Assembly (NCBI RefSeq): GCF_045679555.1
Contig: NC_092087.1
Span: 79,973,305 to 80,037,304, forward strand
Length of the DNA stretch: 64,000 nucleotides
Reading direction: 5' to 3'
Source of the DNA: Salvelinus alpinus
Taxonomy: Eukaryota > Chordata > Actinopteri > Salmoniformes > Salmonidae
In this document: in pieces, positions 24,001 to 64,000 of the stretch
Layout: each line of letters opens with the position of its first letter
How positions within the stretch are numbered: position 1 is the first letter of the stretch
The notes under the pieces: generated by a model
Database searches by the model: none
What the model saw: only the letters and a program-made list of their open reading frames with translations
What the model was told of the DNA's origin: nothing
Position numbers and translations under genes: made by a program

Positions 24001-24347
24001 TTGAACACCTCAGCTCTGATCCGAGCTTTCAGTTGACCCAACACACCTCGAGACTCCAGGCTCTCTCTCAGAGCTGGGAGAGAAGATAAGTTGTTGAAAA
24101 TGGTATCATAAAAACCTCTGCAACTTGTGGGGACATATTGATAACGTACACTTTAAGGTGTGTTGTTCTGTACGATAGCCAGGCAAACTTTGATAGCTAG
24201 CTAACGTTACCTACTGTCGTCTTACACTGTGCGTTGCACGAACTAGGAAACAGTTGCAATTCGCTTCCGTTTAATAAATGTAATATAGACTTTAAAGTGA
24301 AAGAAAGGACAATGCTTACCGCATTTCAGTTCCGTTAAGGTCGCCAT
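21090..24347 (-). CDS. cep20: Centrosomal protein CEP20 (FOPNL/FOR20), complete 4-exon coding region
   Basis: Small centriolar-satellite/basal-body protein of the FOP/OFD1 LisH family, needed for ciliogenesis. Exons (minus): 1, 24320-24347; 2, 23876-24073; 3, 23661-23745; 4, 21090-21222. All junctions are GT-AG and in phase; total 444 nt, 147 residues plus TAA. The protein starts MATLTELKC, then GVLGQLKARIRAEVFNALDD, then the LisH motif LLINELIREYLEFNKYRYTA, then ESGQPEVPLDRQF and PLLYGLLSHFL. This matches vertebrate CEP20 throughout. The C-terminal tail after the last motif is short and divergent; the human protein, as I recall it, is about 174 residues. The gene sits between myh11 and abcc6, the same neighbourhood as in mammals. 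Intron 3 is almost entirely a Tc1 transposon. Confidence 0.92.
21241..23552 (+). mobile_element. Tc1-like transposon with nested insertion, in cep20 intron 3
   Basis: Ends TACAGTTGAAGTCGGAAGTT and ...AACTTCTGACTTAAACTGTA are the inverted repeats of the common salmonid Tc1 family. The transposase starts near 22311 (MGKSTGISQDLRKK) but its first half is broken by stops and a small deletion. The C-terminal half is open (22842-23312) and keeps the second catalytic D (FQMDNEPKHT) and the E (NPIEILW) of DD34E. About 680 bp of foreign sequence (21273-21951) sits near the left end. It fills nearly the whole intron between cep20 exons 3 and 4. Confidence 0.9.
21273..21951. mobile_element. Unclassified insertion inside the Tc1 element
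   Basis: The Tc1 sequence reads ...CATACACTTA, is interrupted, and resumes TTAGGTTGGAGTCATT, so TTA is repeated on both sides. The insert begins CACGGAACCCAAACCGGCTG and is not Tc1-like. A TTA duplication would fit a PIF/Harbinger-type element, but I see no clear inverted termini. Confidence 0.6.
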
Positions 24348-24994
24348 TGCAACAGGTATAAACAAATGACGTTCGTATCCCTCACCGAGGTCAAAGGGGA
24401 AACTTAGCTGCACAAGTTAACTTTTGCTCCCACCTAGTGGTCTAAATGGGTTACTTGCCTGGGCATGACCAAATCGTTTCCCATTAGTTCCCACAGCGAC
24501 AAAGTCAAAATGGTCTGTGTCGTAAACATTTATGAAAACAAAAATTAGCTTTTTGTTCTTAATATAAGGTCAGGTATAGGCATAATGTTAGCAGTGTGAT
24601 TAAGGTTAGGTTTAAAATCATATTTTAAGTAGAGAGTTTATGACTTTGGCTGTGGTGACTAGTGCCTTTACTGTAAGCAAATTATGCCTAATGTCTGCAT
24701 GCAGGAGGTTGGTAGCAACTTAATTGGGGAGGACAGGCTCGTGGTAAAGGCTGGAGTGGAGTTGGAATGATATCAAACACATTCCATTTGCTCTGTTCTG
24801 GCCATTGTTATAAGCTGTCCTCCCCTCAGCAGCCTCCTGTGGTCTGCACACCCTGTCAATGACAGGCTTTGGAAAATGTGATCCCATTTATATTACAGTC
24901 ATTACATTACCCAACTGCCTGCAGTCATGCTTGACTCATACTTATATAAGGCATAGAGGCATAATTGTATTGTTTCACAGATGAGACTCACAAA
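24348..24994. other. Region between cep20 start and abcc6 3' end
   Basis: Presumed cep20 promoter, with a CRE-like ATGACGT at about 24367, and a MITE (24702-24839). No coding sequence. Confidence 0.5.
24702..24839. repeat. MITE related to 10881-11036
   Basis: Left end CAGGAGGTTGGTAGCAACTT AATTGGGGAGGAC and right end GTCCTCCCCTCAGCAGCCTCCTG. Short, palindromic, non-coding. Confidence 0.8.
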
Positions 24995-26645
24995 AACATT
25001 ATTTTCAAAACAGTTTTATTATTTCCAGCATGAATTATTGCACAGTAAAATGTTCAATCAAAAAATTAACAGATTGAATACAAAAAGTATAAATATAATA
25101 CAATCTCTTAGAATTTGAAGGCAACTTACATGTTCATTATATCACATAAATATTGTAGTTTCTTCTAAGCATATTGTCTAAACCAGTAAGACAAAAATAT
25201 TAAGATCTTTTGACTTCTTTTGGAAAAGTCCATGTTATAGATATAAACAGGAAGGAATGTCTATTTACAGTCAGTCATAACTGGAACCAGAGGAATAATA
25301 ACACTAACATTGAATGGTATGTGATGAGAGTCTGTTACCTCAATATGTCACCCATAGCTTTGAGAATTAGGTGGTCTGTGTGCGTGCACGTGTGTCACAC
25401 CCATAGCTTTGAGAATTAGGGTGTGTGTGTTCATGCACGCGTGTCTGTGTGTAGGTGGAACGACGAAGTGGAGAAACTTTTTTTTTAACACATTTTGTCC
25501 ATTGTTTTGAAAAGGCGTTCTCTTCATTCCTGTCGGGTTTCCCGTCACCACTGTAACAGTTGAACGTCCAGGTTTTTAGGCCTACATACCCGACCATACA
25601 GATTCTATTGACCGTTTTGTGTTTACTAAGACTGAAATATACAAATACCGCAGAACAGTTGGACGCTAGGCTAGCTAAGCACCTTGGCTCGCTGCAGTGT
25701 TTTCTTCTTTGACCAGACTCATAAAACACTGAAATGGCTGGGTAGGAATCAGACTGAGTGCATCTGAAATGGCACCCTATTCCCTATATAGTACAAAACC
25801 TAAGAAAGTGCACTATATTCTGTGGAATAGGGTTCCATTTTAGATTGATGACTGTGAAAAGCTTTGTGTTTTCTGGGTTTTACAGGGTCAGCCCTTTAAG
25901 GCTAGTGGTCGGTCAGAGAATATTGCTCCACTCTCTAGACTTACCCTGTGGTTGGATGGTATGAGAATAGATATGAATTCATTATCAACTTTTTTTCTGT
26001 CTGATGACATGATAACACGGGGTCCTGTTGGAGGAAGAACCAAATGTCAGTTACCATCACTGATATGAACAAAATAGTCGGATTTGGTTGCCTGAGATTT
26101 CAACTCAACATCAAAGGTACCCAGGTGTTCTTCAAAAAGATGCTTCATAAAATGTAGTAGATCTACAAAAATAATTTGGTTCACATTCAGAGACTGAACC
26201 AAAGTCCTTTGGATTTTGCACTCAGTCTGACTTTCATCTCCTTAAGTTTCATTGGCACAGCCTATATACAATATTTAAAATGTTTGCCTAGCAACAACCC
26301 ATCTGCGTCCAATAATAGCTTCATAAATCACAGTCTTTGAGATCGGGGCTTGATGTCTCTTTCCCCTTCCGAGCACCAGTTTGAGTGTGCGTAGGTTTCA
26401 TGTCTTTATTGTGACCAGAGAGCACATACTGTTCACTAAAATCGTCATCAGCTTCGCTTCTGGGTCATCTTTGGTTTACATCGACTTCAGTTCCGGGTCG
26501 TTCTAAAAGCATTGCTCTCAGAGGAAGAGTTTGAACTGCCTGGATCGTGGAGCTTGGAATGGCCGATTCTACATGTGTTGGTTTGGAAGAGCCAGGGCCA
26601 TCAGAATTTCCCCCTGGCCAGAGCCACCTCGGAGCTGGGTAGCTT
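24995..26645 (-). other. abcc6: Probable abcc6 3' untranslated region
   Basis: Minus-strand sequence after the TAA at 26646-26648 contains no further long frame. AATAAA polyadenylation hexamers (minus) lie at 26405-26410 and at about 25014-25020, the latter followed by an A/T-rich tract. A 3' UTR of about 0.25 kb or about 1.6 kb is therefore plausible. It contains a palindromic DNA repeat (25758-25846), a roughly 50-bp tandem duplication near 25348-25445 and a copy of the intron 28/exon 29 boundary (26014-26062). The true end is inferred. Confidence 0.45.
25758..25846. repeat. Palindromic short DNA element in the abcc6 3' region
   Basis: CATCTGAAATGGCACCCTATT at the left and AATAGGGTTCCATTTTAGAT at the right. 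Same family as 333-418. Confidence 0.7.
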
Positions 26646-58310
<31,665 letters not shown>

Positions 58311-58748
58311 CAACTCCCCTTCTCCTTCCTCCTCACTTCTCTCTGGAGTACAATATCCCTTCTCAGGATGGGCACAGGTACTGTATGAGTGAGAGAGGGT
58401 CTGTGTGCAAGACTCCTCTTTCTGAAGTAAAATATCTCTGCTCTCAGGTGTAGGCTAATCACTCAGTGTATGTCAGTGTGAGACTTCTCCTCAATGAAGG
58501 CACATTGTGTGTGTGTCTGTGTTATGGTACACTGTTTGTGTCTGTGTGTTAAGGTACACTGTGTGTGTCTGTGTTAGTATAATACTTATGTTAGTGAAGA
58601 CACTCAAGTGTTCTAGTGTTCAAGTCAAGTGTTCCTCTCTCTCTCTCTGACACCTTGTGCTCTCTCTGTGCTCCTCCAGCAGTTCTGAGTCCCTCTCTGT
58701 GTCTCCGCTGTTTATGAGTGTGTCTCCCTGTTAGGTGGGTGGAAGTAT

Positions 58749-58779
58749 TTCTCTCTCTCTCTCTCTCTCTCGCTCTCGC

Positions 58780-58834
<55 letters not shown>

Positions 58835-58861
58835 CTCACTCTTTCTCTCTCTCTCTGTCTC
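58749..58861. repeat. (CT)n microsatellite upstream of abcc6
   Basis: CT repeated for about 110 bp with a few CG interruptions. Confidence 0.95.
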
Positions 58862-59267
58862 TCTATCCCCTCTTTTTCTCCGACGTCTGCTGGATCTTGA
58901 TCAAAACACCACAACTTGCTACTCCCCCTTGATAGGATGGCAGTTTGTTCCACACCCAGAATCACTCCTCTCCTCCCTCTCTCCCTTCTCCCTTTCTCCC
59001 CTCGACACCCGTCCTCTCCCTGTAGTAAAGTACCAGCTTTATCTCCCTCTGTGACCACGAGGAGTTTTGTTTTTGCATTGACACAGTTAAGTAGGTGCGA
59101 TTTTCAGAGTTCAAAGTTCATTCCTGGCCCCTTGCTTGTCCTAATAACCTAGATATGTATGTCCAGCTGTGTGACATTTATGTAAACAAAGGACCATGGG
59201 AATGCCATGAATTTCTTACCAGCATTTAGGTGAGAAACACTGAGCAAGAGCGGAACACACACACATA

Positions 59268-59270
<3 letters not shown>

Positions 59271-59321
<51 letters not shown>
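59271..59321. repeat. (TA)n microsatellite
   Basis: TA repeated about 25 times, flanked by CA runs. Confidence 0.95.
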
Positions 59322-59334
<13 letters not shown>

Positions 59335-61096
59335 TATATATATCTATATCTATGTATACACACACACACACAGTAATGATTTATTTGAGTGTAGTTTATT
59401 TGAGTGTAGCTAGAGTGGCATAGCCGTGCTATGCCACTCTAGCTAACCACACACACACACACAGGCAACAGTAGTCTATCAGTGCCCCAGCCAGCACCAT
59501 GGAGTTGACACAGAGAGAGGGTGTCATTTCTGAGATATATAGCCGTCCATGATGTTGTGTGGAATGCAGCAACTTACTGATTCGTTTTTTGGGGTGTGAA
59601 TTCTGAGAGGAGATTATGGAGAGTGTGTGTGTAAGGAGTTGGAGGGTGTGTATGAGGAACTTTTCTGAGTGTATATGCGTGTGTGCTTGTTCATGCATGC
59701 GTCTCTGTGTGTGTGTGTGTGTGTGAGTGTGTGTGAGTGCATGTGCGTCTTTGTGTATGTGCGTGTGTGCTTGCTCATGCATGCGTCTGTGTGTGTGCAC
59801 ATGCTTCTGTGTGTGCACTCGCTTGTGTGTGTGTGCGTGCGTGCATGTGTGTGTGTGTGGGGCAGTAATTGTGTGAGGAGAGTGCCAGATGTGAGGATGA
59901 GTAACCCTGCAGCACTTCACTTTCCTCCGAACCTCAGCCAAACCTTCAAAAAAACTCACCACAAACTCTGACCCCCACAGACATCCATCCCCATCTGAAC
60001 CTCATGGAATATTCTGCTAAAACCCAATAAAAACAGTGTCTGTGTCTCTTTAAGGGTCTTTGTAGTCTGCTTATAGGTACGGTAGTCTAACATCAGACAC
60101 ACTAACTGATGACCATCACCCTGGTGAAGACCCAAGGGAAAGTTCAGATGGTGCACATGGGGAAAGTATGACAGTGTCTGGTAATACCGACACCACAGTA
60201 GAGAAACATGGAAAGAAGGGAGGGATGGAGGGAGGGAGGGATGGCATGGTAGAAGCAACCCACCATGCCCTCTGCTGTGTCTAGCCACGTCCAAAGAGCG
60301 TGAAAGAAAATATTACTCTATTTTTCTTCAACGTGAATCATCATCGTCATAAACATATCAGTTCTCCTCAAGGTCACTTGTCTGTCCATGGTGTGAAACC
60401 TGGGGGGTAACACAACCCGGTAGTCTCTCCCTTGGAGTCTGTGTAGAATCCAATTCAATATCCAATTCAATTCAATTCAATTAGATATATCCTATTAAAT
60501 GTAACTTTAGGTGTTAAGACGTCTTCTGGCCTATAGAATAAAAAAAATATATACTAAATGTATTGAGTGATACCGACATAATGCTCATATTCTTCATTGG
60601 CCCCCTTTTCAGTGTCTTCCTTAACAAAGGTCAAAGATGTGTCATAGTCGTCGTGCTTGAGATCCCTGCTCTCGTGTGTGACTCGTTCCACTCTGGGTTG
60701 CTCTGTAACACCGCTGATAAGGCAACAGGGTGATAGTGACAGGGGGAGGGGTTTAGAGGAGAGCGATATCTCCCTGACCACCAGCACCACTACGGTAAAT
60801 GTGAGAAGTTTTAGCTTTTATCATGAAAGGCCACCTTCCTAATTACTGGGTCATCCATGTTTTGGTGTGTGTGGGTAACGTAGTCTATGGTCACGGATGC
60901 TATGTGCTGTCTGTTGTCACATACAGGTGAAGTAATAGGATGTAGCACTACAATTCTCTAAAACATGACAAAGTAGTTAGATGCATCCAAATGACTCTAT
61001 GGAATGAGGATGTTGTATATACTGTATAGACAGGACAGTATGTCTATGTATTGTGCATTTATAGTACATACCGCTATATATATACTGTGTATATAT

Positions 61097-61473
61097 AGTA
61101 CCAGTCAAAAGTTTGGACACACCTACTCTTTCCAGGGTTTTTCCTTATTTTTACTACATTGTAGAATAATAGTGAAGACATCACAACTATGAAATAACAC
61201 ATATGGAATCATGTAGTAACCAAAAAACTTTTAAACAAATCAAAACATATTTTATATTTGAGATTCTTCAAAGTAGCCACCCTTTGCCTTGATGACAGCT
61301 CAGACATGATTCCACCTATTTATTTTATTGAACCTTTATTTAACTAGGCAAGTACATATGTGTTATTTCATAGTCTTGATGTATTCACTATTAATCTACA
61401 ATGTATAAAATAGTAAAAATATAGAATAACCCTTGAATGAGTAGGTGTGTCATAACATTTGACTGGTACTGTA
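61097..61473. mobile_element. Non-autonomous Tc1-type element (TACCAGTCAAAAGTTTGGAC family)
   Basis: Left end TACCAGTCAAAAGTTTGGAC ACACCTACT and right end GAGTAGGTGTG...TTTGACTGGTACTGTA are inverted repeats. About 375 bp, so most of the transposase gene is deleted. A SINE-tail-like TTATTGAACCTTTATTTAAC is embedded at 61333-61357. Confidence 0.8.
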
Positions 61474-61556
61474 CCTGGTAAAATAATGATTAATAAACAA
61501 CTCTATGGGGGGGCCTATAAAATATTAGACTTTTGAATGGTACTGTGTGTGTGTAT

Positions 61557-63022
61557 ATAAACTCGGCAAAAAAGAAATGTCCTCTCACTGTCAACTGTGT
61601 TTATTTTCAGCAACTTAACATGTGTAAATATTTGTATGAACATAACAAGATTCAACAACTGAGACATAAACTGAACAATGACTAACAGAAATTGAATAAT
61701 GTGTCCCTGAACAAAGGGGGGGGTCAAAATCAAAAGTAACAGTCAGTATCTGGTGTGGCCACCAGCTGTGTTAAGTACTGCAGTGCATCTCCTCCTCATG
61801 GACTGTACCAGATTTGCCAGTTCTTGCTGTGAGATGTTACCCCAGTCTTCCACCAAGGCACCTGCAAGTTCCCGAACATTTCTGGGGGGAATGACCCTAG
61901 CCCTCACCCTCCGATCCAACAGGTCCCAGACGTGCTCAATGGGATTGAGATCCAGGCTCTTCGCTGGCCATGGCAGAACACTGACATTCCTGTCTTGCAG
62001 GAAATCACGCACAGAACGAGCAGTATGGCTGGTGGCATTGTTATGCTGGAGGGTCATGTCAGGATGAGCCTGCAGGAAGGGTGGCACATGAGGGAGGAGG
62101 ATGTCTTCCCTGTAACGCACAGCGTTGAGATTGCCTGCAATGACAACAAGCTCAGTCCGATGATGCTGTGACACACCGCCCCAGACAATTACGGACCATC
62201 CACCTCCAAATCGATCCCCCTCCAGAGTACAGGCCTCGGTGTAACGCTCATTCCTTCGATGATAAACACGAATCCGACTATCACCCCTGGAGAGACAAAA
62301 CCGCGACTCGTCAGTGAAGAGCACTTTTTGTCAGTCCTGTCTGGTCCAGCAACGGTGGGTTTGTGTCCATAGGCGACGTTGTTGCCGGTGATGTCTGGTG
62401 AGAACCTGCCTTACAACAGGCCTACAAGCCCTCAGTCCAGCCTCTCTCAGGCTATTGCAGACAGTCTGAGCACTGATGGAGGGATTGTGCGTTCCTGGTG
62501 TAACTCGGGCAGTTGTTGTTGCCATCCTGTACCTGTCCCACAGGTGTGATGTTCGGATGTACCGATCCTGTGCAGGTGTTGTTACACGTGGTCTGCCACT
62601 GCGAGGACAATCAGTTGTCCGTCCTGTCTCCCTGTAGCGCTGTCTTAGGCGTCTCACAGTACGGACGTTGCAATTTATTTCCCTGGCCACATCTGCAGTC
62701 CTCATGCCTCCTTGCAGCATGTTGAAGGAAAGTTCACGCAGATGAGCAGGGACCCTGGGCATCTTTCTTTTGGGGTTTTTCAGAGTCAGTTGAAAGGTCT
62801 CTTTAGTGTCCTAAGTTTTCATAACTGTGACCTTAATTGCCTATCGTTTGTAAGCTGTTAGTGTCTTAACGACTGTTCCACAGGTGCATGCTCATTAGTT
62901 GTTTATGGTTCATTGAACAAACATGGGAAACAGTGTTTAAACCCTTTACAATGAAGATCTGTGAAGTTATTTGGATTTTTACGAATTATCTTTGAAAGAC
63001 AGGATTTTTGCTGAGTTTATAT
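61557..63022 (-). mobile_element. Tc1-like transposon, near full length, 1.46 kb
   Basis: Inverted termini TATAAACTCGGCAAAAAAGA (left) and TTTTTGCTGAGTTTATA (right). A minus-strand transposase frame runs 62762-61743 (339 codons) and is broken only by one in-frame TGA at 62331-62333, where tryptophan is expected. N-terminal helix-turn-helix: RELSFNMLQGGMRTADVARE and VRRLRQRYRETGRT. Catalytic region: first D in LFTDESRF; the second motif reads LQHNNATSHTA, with N where the family has D; E in NPIEHVW. Confidence 0.88.
61743..62762 (-). pseudogene. Tc1-like transposase with one nonsense codon and a catalytic-site change
   Basis: Cut-and-paste DDE transposase, about 339 codons. Two open parts, 62762-62334 and 62330-61743, are in the same frame, separated by TGA. 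The paired DNA-binding domain (residues 1-110) and the DD34E core are recognisable. The second catalytic aspartate is replaced by asparagine, so the protein would be inactive even with readthrough. Confidence 0.85.
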
Positions 63023-63036
63023 ATATGTGTGTGTGT

Positions 63037-63154
63037 ATATAAACTCAGCAAAAAAATATACGTCCCTTTTTCAGGACCCTGTCTTTCAAAGATAATTCGT
63101 AAAAATCCAAATAACTTCACAGTTTCCCATGCTGTTTTTTTTGCTGAGTTTATA
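63037..63154. mobile_element. Miniature deletion derivative of the neighbouring Tc1 element
   Basis: About 118 bp, ends TATAAACTCAGCAAAAAAAT and TTTTTTTTGCTGAGTTTATA. Its core (AAAGATAATTCGTAAAAATCC) is the reverse complement of the right-end sequence of the 61557-63022 element. Confidence 0.85.
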
Positions 63155-63165
63155 TCTATACTGTA

Positions 63166-64000
63166 TACAGTTGAAGTCAAAAGTTTACATACACTTAGGT
63201 TGGAGTCATTAAAACTCGTTTTCAACCACTCCATGTCTTGTTAACAAACTATGGTTTTGGCAAGTCGGTTAGGACATCTACTTTGTGCATAACACAAGTC
63301 ATTTTTCAAACAATTGTTTACAGACAGATTATTTCACTTATAATTCACTGTATCACAATTCCAGTCAGAAGTTTACATGCACTAAGTTGACTGTGCCTTT
63401 AAACAGCTTGGAAATTTCCAGAAAATTATGTCATGGCATTGGAAGCTTCTGATAGGCTAATTTACATGATTTGAGTCAATTGGAGGTGTACCTGTGGATG
63501 TATTTCAATGCCTAACTTCAAACTCAGTGCCTCTTTGCTTGACATCATGGAAAGATCAAAATAAATCAGCAAAGACCTCAGAAAAAAGAATTGTAGACCT
63601 CCACAAGTCTGGTTCATCCTTGGGAGCAATTTCCAAACAACTAACGTACCACGTTCATCTGTACAAACGTTAGTACGCAAGTATAAACACCACAGGACCA
63701 CACAGCCGTCATACCGCTCAGGAAGGAGACGCGTTCTGTCTCCTAGAGATTAACGTACTTTGGTGCGAAAAGTGCAAATCAATCCCAAAACAACAGCAAA
63801 CGACCTTGTGAAGATGCTGGAGGAAACAGGTACAAAATTATCTATATCCACACTAAAACGAGTCCTAAATCGACATAACCTGAAAGGCTGCTCAGCAAGG
63901 AAGAAGCCACTGCTCCAAACTGCCATAAAAAAGCCAGACTACGGTTTGCAACTTCACATGGGGACAAAGATCGTACTTTTTGGAGAAATGTCCTCTGGTC
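63166..64000 (+). mobile_element. Tc1-like transposon, truncated by the window edge
   Basis: Begins TACAGTTGAAGTCAAAAGTT TACATACACTTAGG, the same family as 21241-23552 but without the insertion near its left end. The transposase start region lies near 63548 and is interrupted by stop codons. Continues past 64000. Confidence 0.88.

Larger units (their letters stand above)
58311..61090. other. Upstream region of abcc6
   Basis: Presumed abcc6 promoter and 5' UTR (58311 onward, minus sense), then a CT microsatellite (58749-58861), a TA microsatellite (59271-59321) and GT-rich tracts (59700-59850). A weak exon candidate at 60568-60714 is treated in the findings. The long minus-strand frames at 58591-59058 and 59429-59962 are translations of simple repeats. 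Confidence 0.5.

Noticed and set aside
58591-59058. 155-codon minus-strand open frame rich in R/E
   Set aside because: It is the translation of a (CT/GA)n microsatellite; the same tract is open as L/S in the other sense.
59429-59962. 177-codon minus-strand frame rich in H/T
   Set aside because: Translation of GT/CA-rich simple sequence; no family resemblance.

Overview
The window is about 64 kb of vertebrate nuclear DNA, almost certainly from a salmonid fish (Salmo, Oncorhynchus, Salvelinus or a close relative; I cannot tell which). The evidence is split genes with GT-AG introns, three protein-coding genes of a conserved vertebrate neighbourhood, and a very dense load of interspersed repeats typical of salmonids: several families of Tc1-like transposons, short palindromic DNA elements, tRNA-derived SINEs and long CA/GT microsatellites.

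All three recognised genes lie on the minus strand. From right to left: (1) a complete 31-exon ABC transporter gene, best assigned to abcc6 (MRP6), coding between 58310 and 26646, with all 30 introns GT-AG and one open frame of 1513 codons plus stop; (2) cep20 (also called FOPNL/FOR20), four coding exons between 24347 and 21090, encoding about 147 residues; (3) the 5' part of a smooth-muscle-type myosin heavy chain gene, myh11, with the ATG exon at 9614-9270, a 157-bp exon at 8743-8587 and a 28-bp micro-exon at 641-614. The gene runs off the left edge. A probable untranslated first exon and promoter of myh11 lie near 14727-14900.

The order MYH11-CEP20-ABCC6 matches human 16p13.11, except that no ABCC1 copy lies between CEP20 and ABCC6. 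The genes do not form a pathway. ABCC6 mediates ATP release and so inhibits soft-tissue calcification, CEP20 is a centrosome/ciliary-base protein, and MYH11 is the motor of smooth muscle contraction.

The rest is repeat-rich. Left third: the long myh11 introns hold a 1.46-kb Tc1 relic (2738-4198) and palindromic elements. Middle: cep20 intron 3 is almost wholly filled by a 2.3-kb Tc1 element that carries its own insertion. The abcc6 introns hold a 1.1-kb minisatellite with higher-order structure, an antisense L1/Tx1-type LINE, L2-type LINE ends and rearranged Tc1 copies. Right end (61.1-64.0 kb): four Tc1-family elements in a row, one with a transposase frame interrupted by a single stop.

I found no CRISPR array, operon, prophage or novel gene system. 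The most useful observations concern transposon/intron interplay, a duplicated splice-acceptor segment in the abcc6 3' region, the minisatellite, and candidate SRF (CArG) sites around myh11.
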